A stretch of 64,000 nucleotides of DNA, from contig NZ_CP071091.1 in assembly GCF_017301635.1 (NCBI RefSeq), forward strand, positions 1 to 64,000, given 5' to 3'. Shown here piece after piece: positions 43,524 to 50,990 of the stretch. The notes beneath the pieces were generated by a model that saw only the letters and a program-made list of their open reading frames with translations, did no database searches and was not told the DNA's origin. A program made the translations under genes and the position numbers. Source of the DNA: Myxococcus landrumus. GTDB taxonomy: Bacteria > Myxococcota > Myxococcia > Myxococcales > Myxococcaceae. How positions within the stretch are numbered: the stretch's first letter is position 1; each line of letters starts with the position of its first letter.

Positions 43524-43928
43524 ATGAAGAGGAATTCTGTCGTTGTGGCGTTGTCGCTCGTGCTGTTTGCCTGTGGCCAGCCCGAGGATTCTGCCGCTGT
43601 CGAAGGTGTCCCCACTCCAGAGCAAGCCATGCTGGCTTCAACGGACCCTGACACAATCAGGACCATGCCGACGCCGGAGCAGGTCGCTGCGGAGATGAAG
43701 GGCGTCGACTCGGGTGGCCAAGCTTACACCTCTGAAGAAGTAGAGGCGCTGGCGATTTGCCCGCTGGAGCATGTCGACCCCTGTCCTGCGATTGGATACG
43801 GCACTTGTGCCGTGCGTTGCTGTGACGGGTATCTCAAGAAGTCGTTCCAGGTGTGTGGCAATTGTGGAGCCTGGGCGACTGGAATCTGTGCCAGCCACGA
43901 CACCCGCAAGGTCATCCGCTGGGAATAG
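43524..43928 (+). CDS. Small lipoprotein with Cys-rich C-terminus
   Basis: 134 residues from ATG 43524 with GAGAGGA upstream. The lipoprotein signal has lipobox LFACG. The middle is acidic with a repeated pattern (VPTPEQAM and MPTPEQVA). The C-terminal 60 residues contain eight cysteines (ICPLE, DPCPA, GTCAVRCCDG, QVCGNCG, GICAS). This layout is common among secreted myxobacterial proteins of unknown function. It could be a small toxin or adhesion factor, but nothing proves it. Confidence 0.7.
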   Translation: MKRNSVVVALSLVLFACGQPEDSAAVEGVPTPEQAMLASTDPDTIRTMPTPEQVAAEMKGVDSGGQAYTSEEVEALAICPLEHVDPCPAIGYGTCAVRCCDGYLKKSFQVCGNCGAWATGICASHDTRKVIRWE

Positions 43929-44134
43929 GCCGCACTCATCGCAGGAGGTCTCTGCAATCGTGCTGCACGAGCTGCGACAGGCTCGTGCAGCATTTCGTGT
44001 GTGCCCAATGCTTCAAGGCTCAAGTGTTGGAACGCCTCCTGGTGCCGGTGCCGTGCCGGACGTCCTCGAGCCCGCGGTCTCTCTCCTCCATGAGGACAGG
44101 CTGAGTTCCGCGGGAAAGGCCTGTCAAACCCAGC

Positions 44135-44287
44135 TCACGGTTTCGCGGTGTGCCAGACGTCCTTCATTCCGTCGCCCGTGGTGTCTCCCGCTTTCTTGTC
44201 GTTGATGAACGTATACAGCGGCTTGTCGTCATAGGCCCACTGCTTCGTCCCGTCATCGCGCACAAATCGTGCCGACGACCCCTGGAC
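44135..44287 (-). pseudogene. C-terminal fragment of a COG4315-type repeat lipoprotein
   Basis: About 50 codons match the C-terminal repeat of the Yx(F/W/Y)xxD secreted lipoprotein family: FVRDDGTKQWAYDDKPLYTF, then DKKAGDTTGDGMKDVWH. No signal peptide or N-terminal repeats precede it in frame, so it appears to be a decayed remnant. Confidence 0.5.
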
Positions 44288-44475
44288 CGAAGTCCGTATG
44301 GAGCTCGCCCGCCGTTTCCCTGACCGGAGGCTGCCGGATTCGCCGAGCGCGATGATGGGCGGCGAGAACGCGTTGGTGGGCACCCCCATCGTCCGCGCGT
44401 TCTTCTGGGGCTTTCACAGCGAGCTCAGCAGCCGGGACTTGAAGAACCTCCTGGGCGTGCGCGGACCCCATCCAT

Positions 44476-44670
44476 GCGGTCGTCGCTGCCCTGGGGCCCG
44501 TGACGGGCCCGGCGGCATCGTTCGTCTCCCTGGCGGCGGCGTTTCTCGCGGGCGCGTTGCAGCTCCTGCGCAACCTCGACAAGGGGAATGGGGTCTATCT
44601 CTCCATGAGCTGGTTTGTGCCGGGCGTCGCTCCTGGGGCACTCGCGAGGTTCCTGGCCCGCGTGCCATGA
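44476..44670 (+). pseudogene. Unrecognised open fragment, Ala/Leu-rich
   Basis: An open stretch ending at TGA 44668-44670 reads like real protein (FVSLAAAFLAGALQLLRNLD, then GVYLSMSWFVPG) but has no plausible start or ribosome site. It may be the end of a lost gene. Weak call. Confidence 0.25.
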
Positions 44671-44889
44671 CCACGGCCGAGTTCGCGGGAGCGAGCCACC
44701 CGGCGCTGCTCAATGGGCATCATGACGACCCGCGCAGGCGGTTCGAGGTTCCGAGCTCCGCGGGGTGACTTGCGCTCACGGGCCCGCCCCCCCTCGAGCC
44801 CTCCGGGGTGATGGCACTGTTGGGAATGTGCCAGACGGCAACGGGCCGATGGCCGTGTGGTATCGAGCATCGAGCGCTGGGAGGTCTAC

Positions 44890-45909
44890 ATGCCTCGAGC
44901 CGTGAATTTCGCCCTGCCTTTCGAGTCCGCCTGCAACCCGGACCGGGACGCCGCTCGCCTCCGCAACCTCACCTGGGCGCGGCGGCTCGGGCTGGTGACC
45001 AACGCGGTCGACGAGCGGCGCTATCTCTCGTGGGACATCGCGGACCTCACCGCGCGCTGGCTCCCCCACGCCGCGGGCCCCGAGCTGGACCTGGGCATCG
45101 ATGCCATCGTCGTCGGAACACTCATCGACGAGCAGTTCGACGGTGCCCGCGAGCTTCCTCCCGACCAGGTCAGCGAATCCTGCGACAGGCTGCTCGAGGT
45201 CCTCCGGTCCGGTGCGGGCTACGCGCCGTCCAGCGTCCTCGCCGCCGCGCTCGCCGACGTGTGGGAGCGCACGTGTCGAGGCGCTTCGCTCGAATGGGCT
45301 CGGCGCGCGGCGCTGCACTGGCAATGGTTCATCGAGGCGTTCCCCAAGGAGGCGCGCTGGCGGCAGGGCTCCGCCCACCTGGCCCGCGACAACTACCTCG
45401 CGCTGCGTCGCGAGTCTGGCCTCGTCTCCATGATGGTGGACCTGATTGAGAAGGCGAACGGCTTCGAGACCACCGAGCGAGCCCGCCAGCTCCCCAACGT
45501 ACAACGACTGCTCATCCTGGCCGTGGACGTCATCGACACGATGAACGACGTCTGCTCCGTCGACAAGGAGGTCTCCCGGGGAGACGTGCACAACCTCGTT
45601 CTCGTCCTGCAAGCCGAGCAGGGGCTGTCCCGCGCGGCGGCGATGGCCGAGGCGTACGATTGCATGAAGCGCTGGTGCGACGAGTACGTGCGAGTCGCGG
45701 CCCAGCTTGCCGAGGATTGTGCCCAGCAGGGGCTCTCAGGCGTGGAGACCGACGCTGTGCTCCGCCTCGCTCGAGGTATCGAGGCGGCCATCGGCGGGCA
45801 CCCGGACTGGTACCAAGGCACCGGGCGCTACGACACGCGGATTCCCTTGGGGGAGGCCGCCTATACCGAGGACTTGATGCGGCCCTTGGTGCGTGAGCCC
45901 CGCGTCTAG
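44890..45909 (+). CDS. Class I terpene synthase (bacterial sesquiterpene cyclase-like)
   Basis: 339 residues. ATG 44890 is chosen for the GGGAGG site 7-9 bases upstream; an upstream GTG at 44857 is less likely. The Mg-binding aspartate-rich motif reads DEQFD (residues 80-84, first metal motif with Glu at the second position). The NSE triad is complete, NDVCSVDKE (219-227), and an RY pair lies near the C-terminus (GTGRYD). Length and motifs fit a single-domain cyclase using farnesyl (or geranyl) diphosphate in the cytoplasm. No prenyltransferase or P450 is adjacent, so it looks like an orphan terpene locus. Its TAG stop overlaps the stop of the convergent gene within the palindrome CTAG. The product cannot be predicted by eye. 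Confidence 0.9.
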   Translation: MPRAVNFALPFESACNPDRDAARLRNLTWARRLGLVTNAVDERRYLSWDIADLTARWLPHAAGPELDLGIDAIVVGTLIDEQFDGARELPPDQVSESCDRLLEVLRSGAGYAPSSVLAAALADVWERTCRGASLEWARRAALHWQWFIEAFPKEARWRQGSAHLARDNYLALRRESGLVSMMVDLIEKANGFETTERARQLPNVQRLLILAVDVIDTMNDVCSVDKEVSRGDVHNLVLVLQAEQGLSRAAAMAEAYDCMKRWCDEYVRVAAQLAEDCAQQGLSGVETDAVLRLARGIEAAIGGHPDWYQGTGRYDTRIPLGEAAYTEDLMRPLVREPRV

Positions 45910-46322
45910 AGCATCTGCTCGAGAGCGGCCTGAAGCTCGGAGTCTCCAAAGAGCTTGTCCGAGTAGCCGTAGAAGCTCTCACGCAGAAAGAGGGTCTGGT
46001 CCTTGATTTCAACGCTCTTGTCGCCGGAGTCCTCGGCGCTCTTGGCGACGTTCTGGAAGACAATCTTGTTGAACTTCGCCTTGACGGCCTCCTTGCCCAT
46101 GTCGTCCTTGCAGATCTCCTTCATCACCGTGACGATGAGCCCAGGGCCGTAGGACTCGTAGTAATAGTCGTAACAGTCGAGGACGGTCGTGTTCTCGGGG
46201 AAGCTCGCGATATCAATCTCGAACGGCAGCTCGAACCCAATCGCTGCGTTCAGCTCCGCCTGGAACCGGGGAGCATGCGTTTCCTTGATGGTGGCGATGC
46301 GGCGGCGCTCTGCGAGTCCCAT
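45906..46322 (-). CDS. Hypothetical protein, 138 aa
   Basis: Start taken at ATG 46322 with AGGA 7 bases upstream; the frame is open further but only from TTG. No signal peptide or membrane segment. It is acidic overall and rich in aromatic residues (DCYDYYYESYGPG), with a Lys-rich middle. No family recognised. It converges with the terpene synthase and shares the CTAG stop overlap. A cytoplasmic role is likely; nothing more can be said. Confidence 0.6.
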   Translation of the reverse strand: MGLAERRRIATIKETHAPRFQAELNAAIGFELPFEIDIASFPENTTVLDCYDYYYESYGPGLIVTVMKEICKDDMGKEAVKAKFNKIVFQNVAKSAEDSGDKSVEIKDQTLFLRESFYGYSDKLFGDSELQAALEQML

Positions 46323-46405
46323 GCTGGAGTCCTGGCGATAGAGGTGGGTGGATGTCACCCTGAGTATTTCCAGGGGGCTGCTGTGCGTCAACCTGTTTCT
46401 TCCCC

Positions 46406-46451
46406 GGACGCGGTTGGGTTCTCATGAAGTCGTGAGTGCCCAACCGCGTCC
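46406..46451. terminator. 13-bp perfect hairpin between two minus-strand genes
   Basis: GGACGCGGTTGGG (46406-46418) pairs with CCCAACCGCGTCC (46439-46451) around a 20-base loop that itself holds CTCA/TGAG. It lies just 3' of the bacteriocin-like gene and upstream of the next minus-strand gene. No T-run follows, so it may be a GC-type terminator or a regulatory hairpin. Confidence 0.5.
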
Positions 46452-46480
46452 GTTGCTCACGAGGTCACGGTGAGCATTCG

Positions 46481-47086
46481 CTAGCCACAGCGGCCATTGC
46501 ACGGCTTGCGGTTGAGCCAGCCGCACCCCGAAGTGGTTCTCCGGCAGGAAGAGCCCCGGCAGATGGTGCCGCCGCACCAGGAGTCCGCGCCGTTGCATGT
46601 GCAGACCGGAGCAGCGGACTCCTCAACGCCAGATGACTCCGAGGGGCCCAACGTGGCCACGATGAGCTGGGCTTCCTTTGCGTCGAAGGCGTCCCTGACC
46701 GCGGCCTGGGCTCGCAGGACCTCGGGCGTATCATCCACGGTGAAGAGCTCGGGGGTGAGCACGGCCAGCGTCAGCTCCAGCGCCGCGAGCTGCCGGGCGT
46801 TCAGCCGCGGGTGGCTCGCGATGTAGCGATGGAGGTGCTCCCGCCAGAGCGCGACGCGCTGCTGGGGAGACAGGGCTCCTTGGATGGCCCTGCGGTACTC
46901 CATGGGGTAGCGACTGATATCATCCAGCGTGGTCGGGAGCGTCTCCTTGTTCGCGTCGAGCCAGGTCTGGAGCTGCTCCTGGGCCGCCGAGCAGGTGTCC
47001 TCGGCACGTGCCTGGGTGGGAGAAACCACCAGGGCAGCTCCGAGCACGAGGGTGGCCAGAAGCGACATCGTCCGTATCGTATTCAC
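46481..47086 (-). CDS. Fulvocin C-related bacteriocin precursor
   Basis: 201 residues from GTG 47086, chosen because GGGAG lies 7 bases upstream. A Sec signal peptide ends at about ARA-ED (residue 28). A mainly helical, cysteine-poor middle region of about 125 residues follows. The last 43 residues carry eight cysteines in the order CTC, SWC, TIC, SSC, GCG, PC, GRC. This matches in number and approximate spacing fulvocin C, a four-disulphide bacteriocin of Myxococcus fulvus. The layout suggests a secreted proprotein from which the C-terminal peptide is released. No dedicated protease, transporter or immunity gene is obvious next to it. Confidence 0.75.
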   Translation of the reverse strand: MNTIRTMSLLATLVLGAALVVSPTQARAEDTCSAAQEQLQTWLDANKETLPTTLDDISRYPMEYRRAIQGALSPQQRVALWREHLHRYIASHPRLNARQLAALELTLAVLTPELFTVDDTPEVLRAQAAVRDAFDAKEAQLIVATLGPSESSGVEESAAPVCTCNGADSWCGGTICRGSSCRRTTSGCGWLNRKPCNGRCG

Positions 47087-47142
47087 AATGGACTCCCTTT
47101 GAATGTGCGGCTCAATCCGCACGGGAATCCTCTATCAGTCGG

Positions 47143-47178
47143 GTGTTCTTGTTTGGGGTGTTCCGGGTTGTTCTTGTT
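47143..47178. promoter_or_regulatory. Two 11-bp direct repeats upstream of the fulvocin-like gene
   Basis: TGTTCTTGTTT occurs at 47143-47153 and again at 47168-47178, exactly 25 bases apart, in a G/T-rich tract 57-92 bases upstream of the minus-strand start. This spacing (about 2.4 helical turns) fits a tandem regulator site. Confidence 0.35.
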
Positions 47179-47299
47179 TCTGTTTTCGGGCGGATGTGGT
47201 TTGCCAGACGCCCTTCGGGCTCCTGGTCGGAGAGAGGGTTTGATGTCATTGGGTGTTTTGCGGGCAGGTGAGGGGCTCCCGCAAGGCTGCTTCACGTGC

Positions 47300-47311
47300 G
47301 GGGGGGGGGGG
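47300..47311. repeat. Homopolymer tract of 12 G
   Basis: Twelve consecutive G lie 170 bases upstream of the ATG at 47481. Such tracts are prone to slipped-strand length change and also to sequencing error. Confidence 0.8.
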
Positions 47312-47480
47312 CGTCGCGCTTCTCGGCTTCCATCTTCCGGGCGAGTGCCAGGAGATGGGGCGGTCCGGAGCCTGTGGCGCTGGATACGCGGGTTCGGGAG
47401 CCGCTGGACGGGGCGGGGTTGTTGGAGTGAAGGATCCGAGCGATGGTCTACTCTTCGCGTGCCTTGCGGAGGAGACCCTC

Positions 47481-47924
47481 ATGAAGTGGATTGCTTCGTC
47501 GATTCTCGGGATGGCTGTTGTGGGCGCTGGATACGCGACTGCTCAAGGTTCAGAGTCACCCATTGTCGCGACTCCGCCCGTCGGGCAGAAGTCTCCCCCG
47601 ATGATTGGCCAGACACTGACTGCTCCCGGAGGTGGTGCCCTCTACTTCGGCATTGCCGACGGAGTCGAGCAATGGCTCGCTCTGCCAGGTGAGAAGCGGC
47701 CCTATGAAGGGGCACTCATCATCACGCAGAGGTCGGGGTCCACGACCGACTTCAAATTCATCTGGGGCGGGTTGAACTGCGCGACATTCACGCGGCCGAC
47801 GCCCGGCCAGATTGCGATGCTCGCGGATGCCGTCCAAAGCCGGGCCTTCATCGGTGTCGAGGCTCGGGGAGGGAGCTCCACGGTCCCTCCGTGTCTGGTC
47901 GGGTTTGTCATCTACAACAAGTGA
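47481..47924 (+). CDS. Secreted hypothetical protein, 147 aa
   Basis: ATG 47481 is preceded by GGAGGAGA. The N-terminus is a Sec signal (MKWIASSILGMAVVGAGYA, cleavage near TAQ). The mature domain is Gly/Pro-rich with hydrophobic alternation (ALYFGIADGVEQWLALPG) and two cysteines that may pair. No family recognised. Probably a small beta-rich extracellular protein. It ends one base from the stop of the convergent cold-shock gene. Confidence 0.65.
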   Translation: MKWIASSILGMAVVGAGYATAQGSESPIVATPPVGQKSPPMIGQTLTAPGGGALYFGIADGVEQWLALPGEKRPYEGALIITQRSGSTTDFKFIWGGLNCATFTRPTPGQIAMLADAVQSRAFIGVEARGGSSTVPPCLVGFVIYNK

Positions 47925-47925
47925 C

Positions 47926-48135
47926 TCAGCTCTCCACGACGCGCACGCGCTCTGCCTGCGGCCCCTTCTTTCCCTGTCCTATCTCGAACTCCACCCGTTG
48001 ATTCTCTTCGAGCGACCGATACCCCGCGGACTCGATCGCCGAGAAGTGCACGAACACGTCCTGGCCACCCCCGTCGACAGAGATGAAGCCAAAGCCCTTC
48101 TCCGCGTTGAACCACTTCACCGTCCCTGTTGCCAT
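47926..48135 (-). CDS. Cold-shock domain protein (Csp family)
   Basis: 69 residues from ATG 48135. It has both nucleic-acid binding motifs of the CSD: KGFGFI (RNP1) and VFVHFSAI (RNP2), and starts with the family signature [19 protein letters not shown] cytoplasmic single-strand nucleic-acid chaperone. Length is normal. Confidence 0.96.
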   Translation of the reverse strand: MATGTVKWFNAEKGFGFISVDGGGQDVFVHFSAIESAGYRSLEENQRVEFEIGQGKKGPQAERVRVVES

Positions 48136-48263
48136 GCGCACTCCTTCTTCTGAGTCCGGCGACATTCTCCCCCGTCCGCCTCCCTCCGCTTCCCCCTTTT
48201 CACGCCCCCGTCCGCCCCTCGACACTCCCTGGGTCCTCAACCCCGTCGTCCCCAGGTGATTCG

Positions 48264-48584
48264 ATGAAGACGCCCTTGGCCGCAGTGACCGCTATCTGTC
48301 TGTTCTTCTCCCCCGCGATGGCCCAGGCGGAGGAGGCCGACCCCTCGTGGACCCAGGCGGCGAACGCCGCTTGCTCCAAGGCGGCTGGAAGGTCCGCCAA
48401 GGTCATTCCGGATTGGAGCGTGGTGGATGTCGAGAAGTGCGACAACGTCACGTGCGACGCGGGAGGGAGCAAGCTGCGCATCAACCTGCCGGATGGCAGC
48501 CCGTGTATCCGCTATCTCATCGTGACACCCCCTCCCAGGCCCGTGAAAGGGACGTGCGTGAAAGCCTCTTGCAAGGTGAAGTAG
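48264..48584 (+). CDS. Small secreted hypothetical protein, 106 aa
   Basis: ATG 48264 with AGGTG upstream. The signal peptide ends near AQA (residues 20-22). The mature 84 residues contain six cysteines ([33 protein letters not shown]), suggesting a disulphide-stabilised extracellular protein. No family recognised. Confidence 0.65.
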   Translation: MKTPLAAVTAICLFFSPAMAQAEEADPSWTQAANAACSKAAGRSAKVIPDWSVVDVEKCDNVTCDAGGSKLRINLPDGSPCIRYLIVTPPPRPVKGTCVKASCKVK

Positions 48585-48754
48585 CCCCGCCACGCCCATC
48601 CCAAGGCTGGGACTCCGGAGTCCCAATTGTGGAAGTTTCTGAATTGCAATAGACTTCTAATGGCGAAGATGTCTGAATTTGTCTTCGCGGCGGGGTGACA
48701 GCGATATTTCGGTGCGGTGTTCCAGCGAAACACTCATCTGTTTCCGAGGAACAC

Positions 48755-50077
48755 ATGCACCTGAGTATCAAAGCCCTGCCGTTGGCGCTGTTGCTGGGTC
48801 TGTCCGCTTGTGGGAATGACGACCCGGGAGAGGGGCCCCCGAAGACGGTGGAGGGAGATTGGACCACCGACACCTACGGTCTCGTGGTGAAGCTCCATGG
48901 CAACCAGGTCGAGCTCTTCGAGCGGACCGAGGTGAGCTGCCTCCCGCTCGCCGAGGGGGAGCTGACGGAAGGGCGCCTGCCCGAGCTGGACCTGCGCTTC
49001 CGGCTCGATGGCGACGCGCTCGTCATCGAGGACTCCGGGACGCTCTACGTCCGGGGCAAGCGCGCCCCCGTGCCCGACAGCTGCGCCCGCACCCCACCTT
49101 CACCCAAGGACCCGGTCCTCAACTTCGAGACCCTCTGGAACACCTTCAACGAGCAGTACGCGCTCTTCGACCTCTACGGCGTCGACTGGCGCGCCCGCTA
49201 CCAGCAGTTCCGGCCCCGCGTCTCCGCCACCACCACGGACGATGAGCTCTTCGCGCTCATGTCGGAGATGCTCACGCCCCTGCGGGACGGCCACATCAAC
49301 CTCTCGGGAGGAGAGCGGCACTTCTCTCCGAAGCCCTTTCCCGCGGACTTCTACGAGAACCGCGACGCGGTCCTTCAATACATCGACGAACACCTCATGA
49401 ATGGGCCCGGAGTCACCCTGACGGGAGGCGGCCGGCTCGCGTACCAGTCCCTCAACGCGCGGGTGGGCTACATCGCCGTCTTCAAGATGATGAAGTTCAC
49501 CGAGGAGTCCGGCGCGGCCGCCGACGTGGCGGCGGCGGGCAAGGCCATCGACGAAGCGCTGGCCGCCCTCGGTGACAAGGACGCCCTCATCGTCGACGTG
49601 CGCTTCAACACGGGAGGCCATGACGCGGTGGCCCTGGCCCTCGCGAGCCGCTTCACCACCACGGAGCGGCTCGGCATCTCCAAGAAGGGCCGCACACGAG
49701 ACGGCTTCACCCCGGTACGAGAGCTTCGCTTCGGTCCCGCCGGGCCTCGCCCGTTCACCCGGCCCGTCTATGTGTTGCAGAGCGGTCTCAGCGCGAGCGC
49801 GGCTGAAATCTTCACCATGGCCATGGCCCCGCTTCCGCAGGTCACGCTCGTCGGGGACCGCTCACTGGGCGCGCACTCCGACACGCCCACCCGCCAGCTT
49901 CCGAATGGCTGGACGTTTGGATTGTCCGTCGAGCAGTACTTCGCCCCGGACGGCCAGATGTACGAGAGCGTGGGCGTGCCGACCGACGTGGCGGTGCCGC
50001 TCGACTGCGCCAGCATCGCCGCGGGCACCGACCGCATCCTCCAGGAGGCCCTCCGCCTGGCGGCCGCGCTGCCTTGA
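48755..50077 (+). CDS. S41-family (C-terminal processing-type) peptidase lipoprotein
   Basis: 440 residues from ATG 48755, preceded by GAGGAAC. A lipoprotein signal with lipobox LSACG anchors it outside the cytoplasm. An N-terminal beta-rich region (residues 25-110) is followed by an IRBP-like helical domain (FETLWNTFNEQYALFDLYGV, LRDGHINL) and the S41 core: VGYIAVFKM, ALIVDVRFNTGGHDAVA, and the nucleophile region SGLSASAAEIF. No PDZ domain is apparent. Related enzymes degrade peptides or process proteins in the envelope. Confidence 0.88.
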   Translation: MHLSIKALPLALLLGLSACGNDDPGEGPPKTVEGDWTTDTYGLVVKLHGNQVELFERTEVSCLPLAEGELTEGRLPELDLRFRLDGDALVIEDSGTLYVRGKRAPVPDSCARTPPSPKDPVLNFETLWNTFNEQYALFDLYGVDWRARYQQFRPRVSATTTDDELFALMSEMLTPLRDGHINLSGGERHFSPKPFPADFYENRDAVLQYIDEHLMNGPGVTLTGGGRLAYQSLNARVGYIAVFKMMKFTEESGAAADVAAAGKAIDEALAALGDKDALIVDVRFNTGGHDAVALALASRFTTTERLGISKKGRTRDGFTPVRELRFGPAGPRPFTRPVYVLQSGLSASAAEIFTMAMAPLPQVTLVGDRSLGAHSDTPTRQLPNGWTFGLSVEQYFAPDGQMYESVGVPTDVAVPLDCASIAAGTDRILQEALRLAAALP

Positions 50078-50078
50078 T

Positions 50079-50747
50079 TCAAGGGGACGGACGCGACTTT
50101 CGTCCCAGGCGCTTGGGGGCCTCATCGTGGAAGCCCGTGACGAGCATGCCCAGGTTCCGGGCGAGCCCGACGGCGGTCTCGATGGGGACCCGCGTGTCCT
50201 TGAGCTTGTTCACCGACGGGTCGAGGAACGCGCCCGTCGTGTCGGAGAAGTCCGCGCGCAGCAGCATGCAGCCTCGGAAGTTGCTGCCGCCGAGGTCCGT
50301 CCCCGTGAAGTCCGCGTCCGTCAGGTCCAGGTCATAGAAGTTCGACTCCCGCGCGACACACTTGAGGAAGGGCGTCTTCCTCAGGCTGAGCCCCACGAAG
50401 GAGCAGTAGGACAGGCCACACTCCTGGAAGCTCAGCTCGGGGTTCGAGGAGAGGTCGCTCCAGTCGATGCCCATCAGCTTGGAGCCCTCGAAGCGCACCT
50501 CCCGGAGCCCGGTGGAGATGAACCGGGCTCGCGTGACGTTGCTGCCTCGAACCACACACGCCTCGAAGACGGTGCGCTGCCAGCGGCTCTCCTGGAGCTG
50601 GCAGCCCTCGAAGGTGCACCGGTAGAACTCCTTGTCGCGCAGCTCGAGGCCCTGGAGGTCGACCCCCTCGAAGGTCTCGTTCGCGAAGTACTCCTCACGT
50701 TGCAGCCGCTCCGCCAGAGCCTTGTCCGCACTGTCGCTCATCGCCAT
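50079..50747 (-). CDS. Pentapeptide-repeat protein, Qnr-like
   Basis: 222 residues from ATG 50747 with AGGA 9 bases upstream. From about residue 20 to 175 it follows the A(D/N)LXX pentapeptide pattern (for example DLQGLELRDKEFYRCTFEGC and LDLTDADFTGTDLGGSNF), predicting a right-handed quadrilateral beta-helix. Size and layout resemble Qnr/MfpA-type DNA-mimic proteins that protect gyrase, but pentapeptide proteins have other roles too. It converges with the S41 gene with a 1-base gap. Confidence 0.85.
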   Translation of the reverse strand: MAMSDSADKALAERLQREEYFANETFEGVDLQGLELRDKEFYRCTFEGCQLQESRWQRTVFEACVVRGSNVTRARFISTGLREVRFEGSKLMGIDWSDLSSNPELSFQECGLSYCSFVGLSLRKTPFLKCVARESNFYDLDLTDADFTGTDLGGSNFRGCMLLRADFSDTTGAFLDPSVNKLKDTRVPIETAVGLARNLGMLVTGFHDEAPKRLGRKSRPSP

Positions 50748-50990
50748 GAATGGATGTCCTTTGGGGCTCGATTATGCAGACTTCCCCCTCGGACGAAACC
50801 CAATTCATGGCATCGCTCCGCCGCCATTCCGTCTGGAATGAGGCAAGGCCAGACACCCCTCATGAAACAGCAACGGTGGATGCCGTGATGGGCTCACCGT
50901 CGCTCGCCACGAGAGGTGCTCCCATCGCGGTACTCCCCTGGGCTCCTTCGTCGCACGGTGAGGCCCTGGTGGGCCTCTGGTGGGCGAATT

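Larger units (their letters stand above)
47087..47480. other. Divergent intergenic region, low complexity
   Basis: About 390 bases between the divergently oriented bacteriocin-like gene and the next secreted protein. It contains the G/T-rich direct repeats and a 12-G homopolymer. Open frames here are not convincing. Confidence 0.5.

Noticed and set aside
50748..50990. Small frame between the pentapeptide-repeat and subtilase genes
   Set aside because: No start with a ribosome site and no protein-like composition; treated as intergenic.
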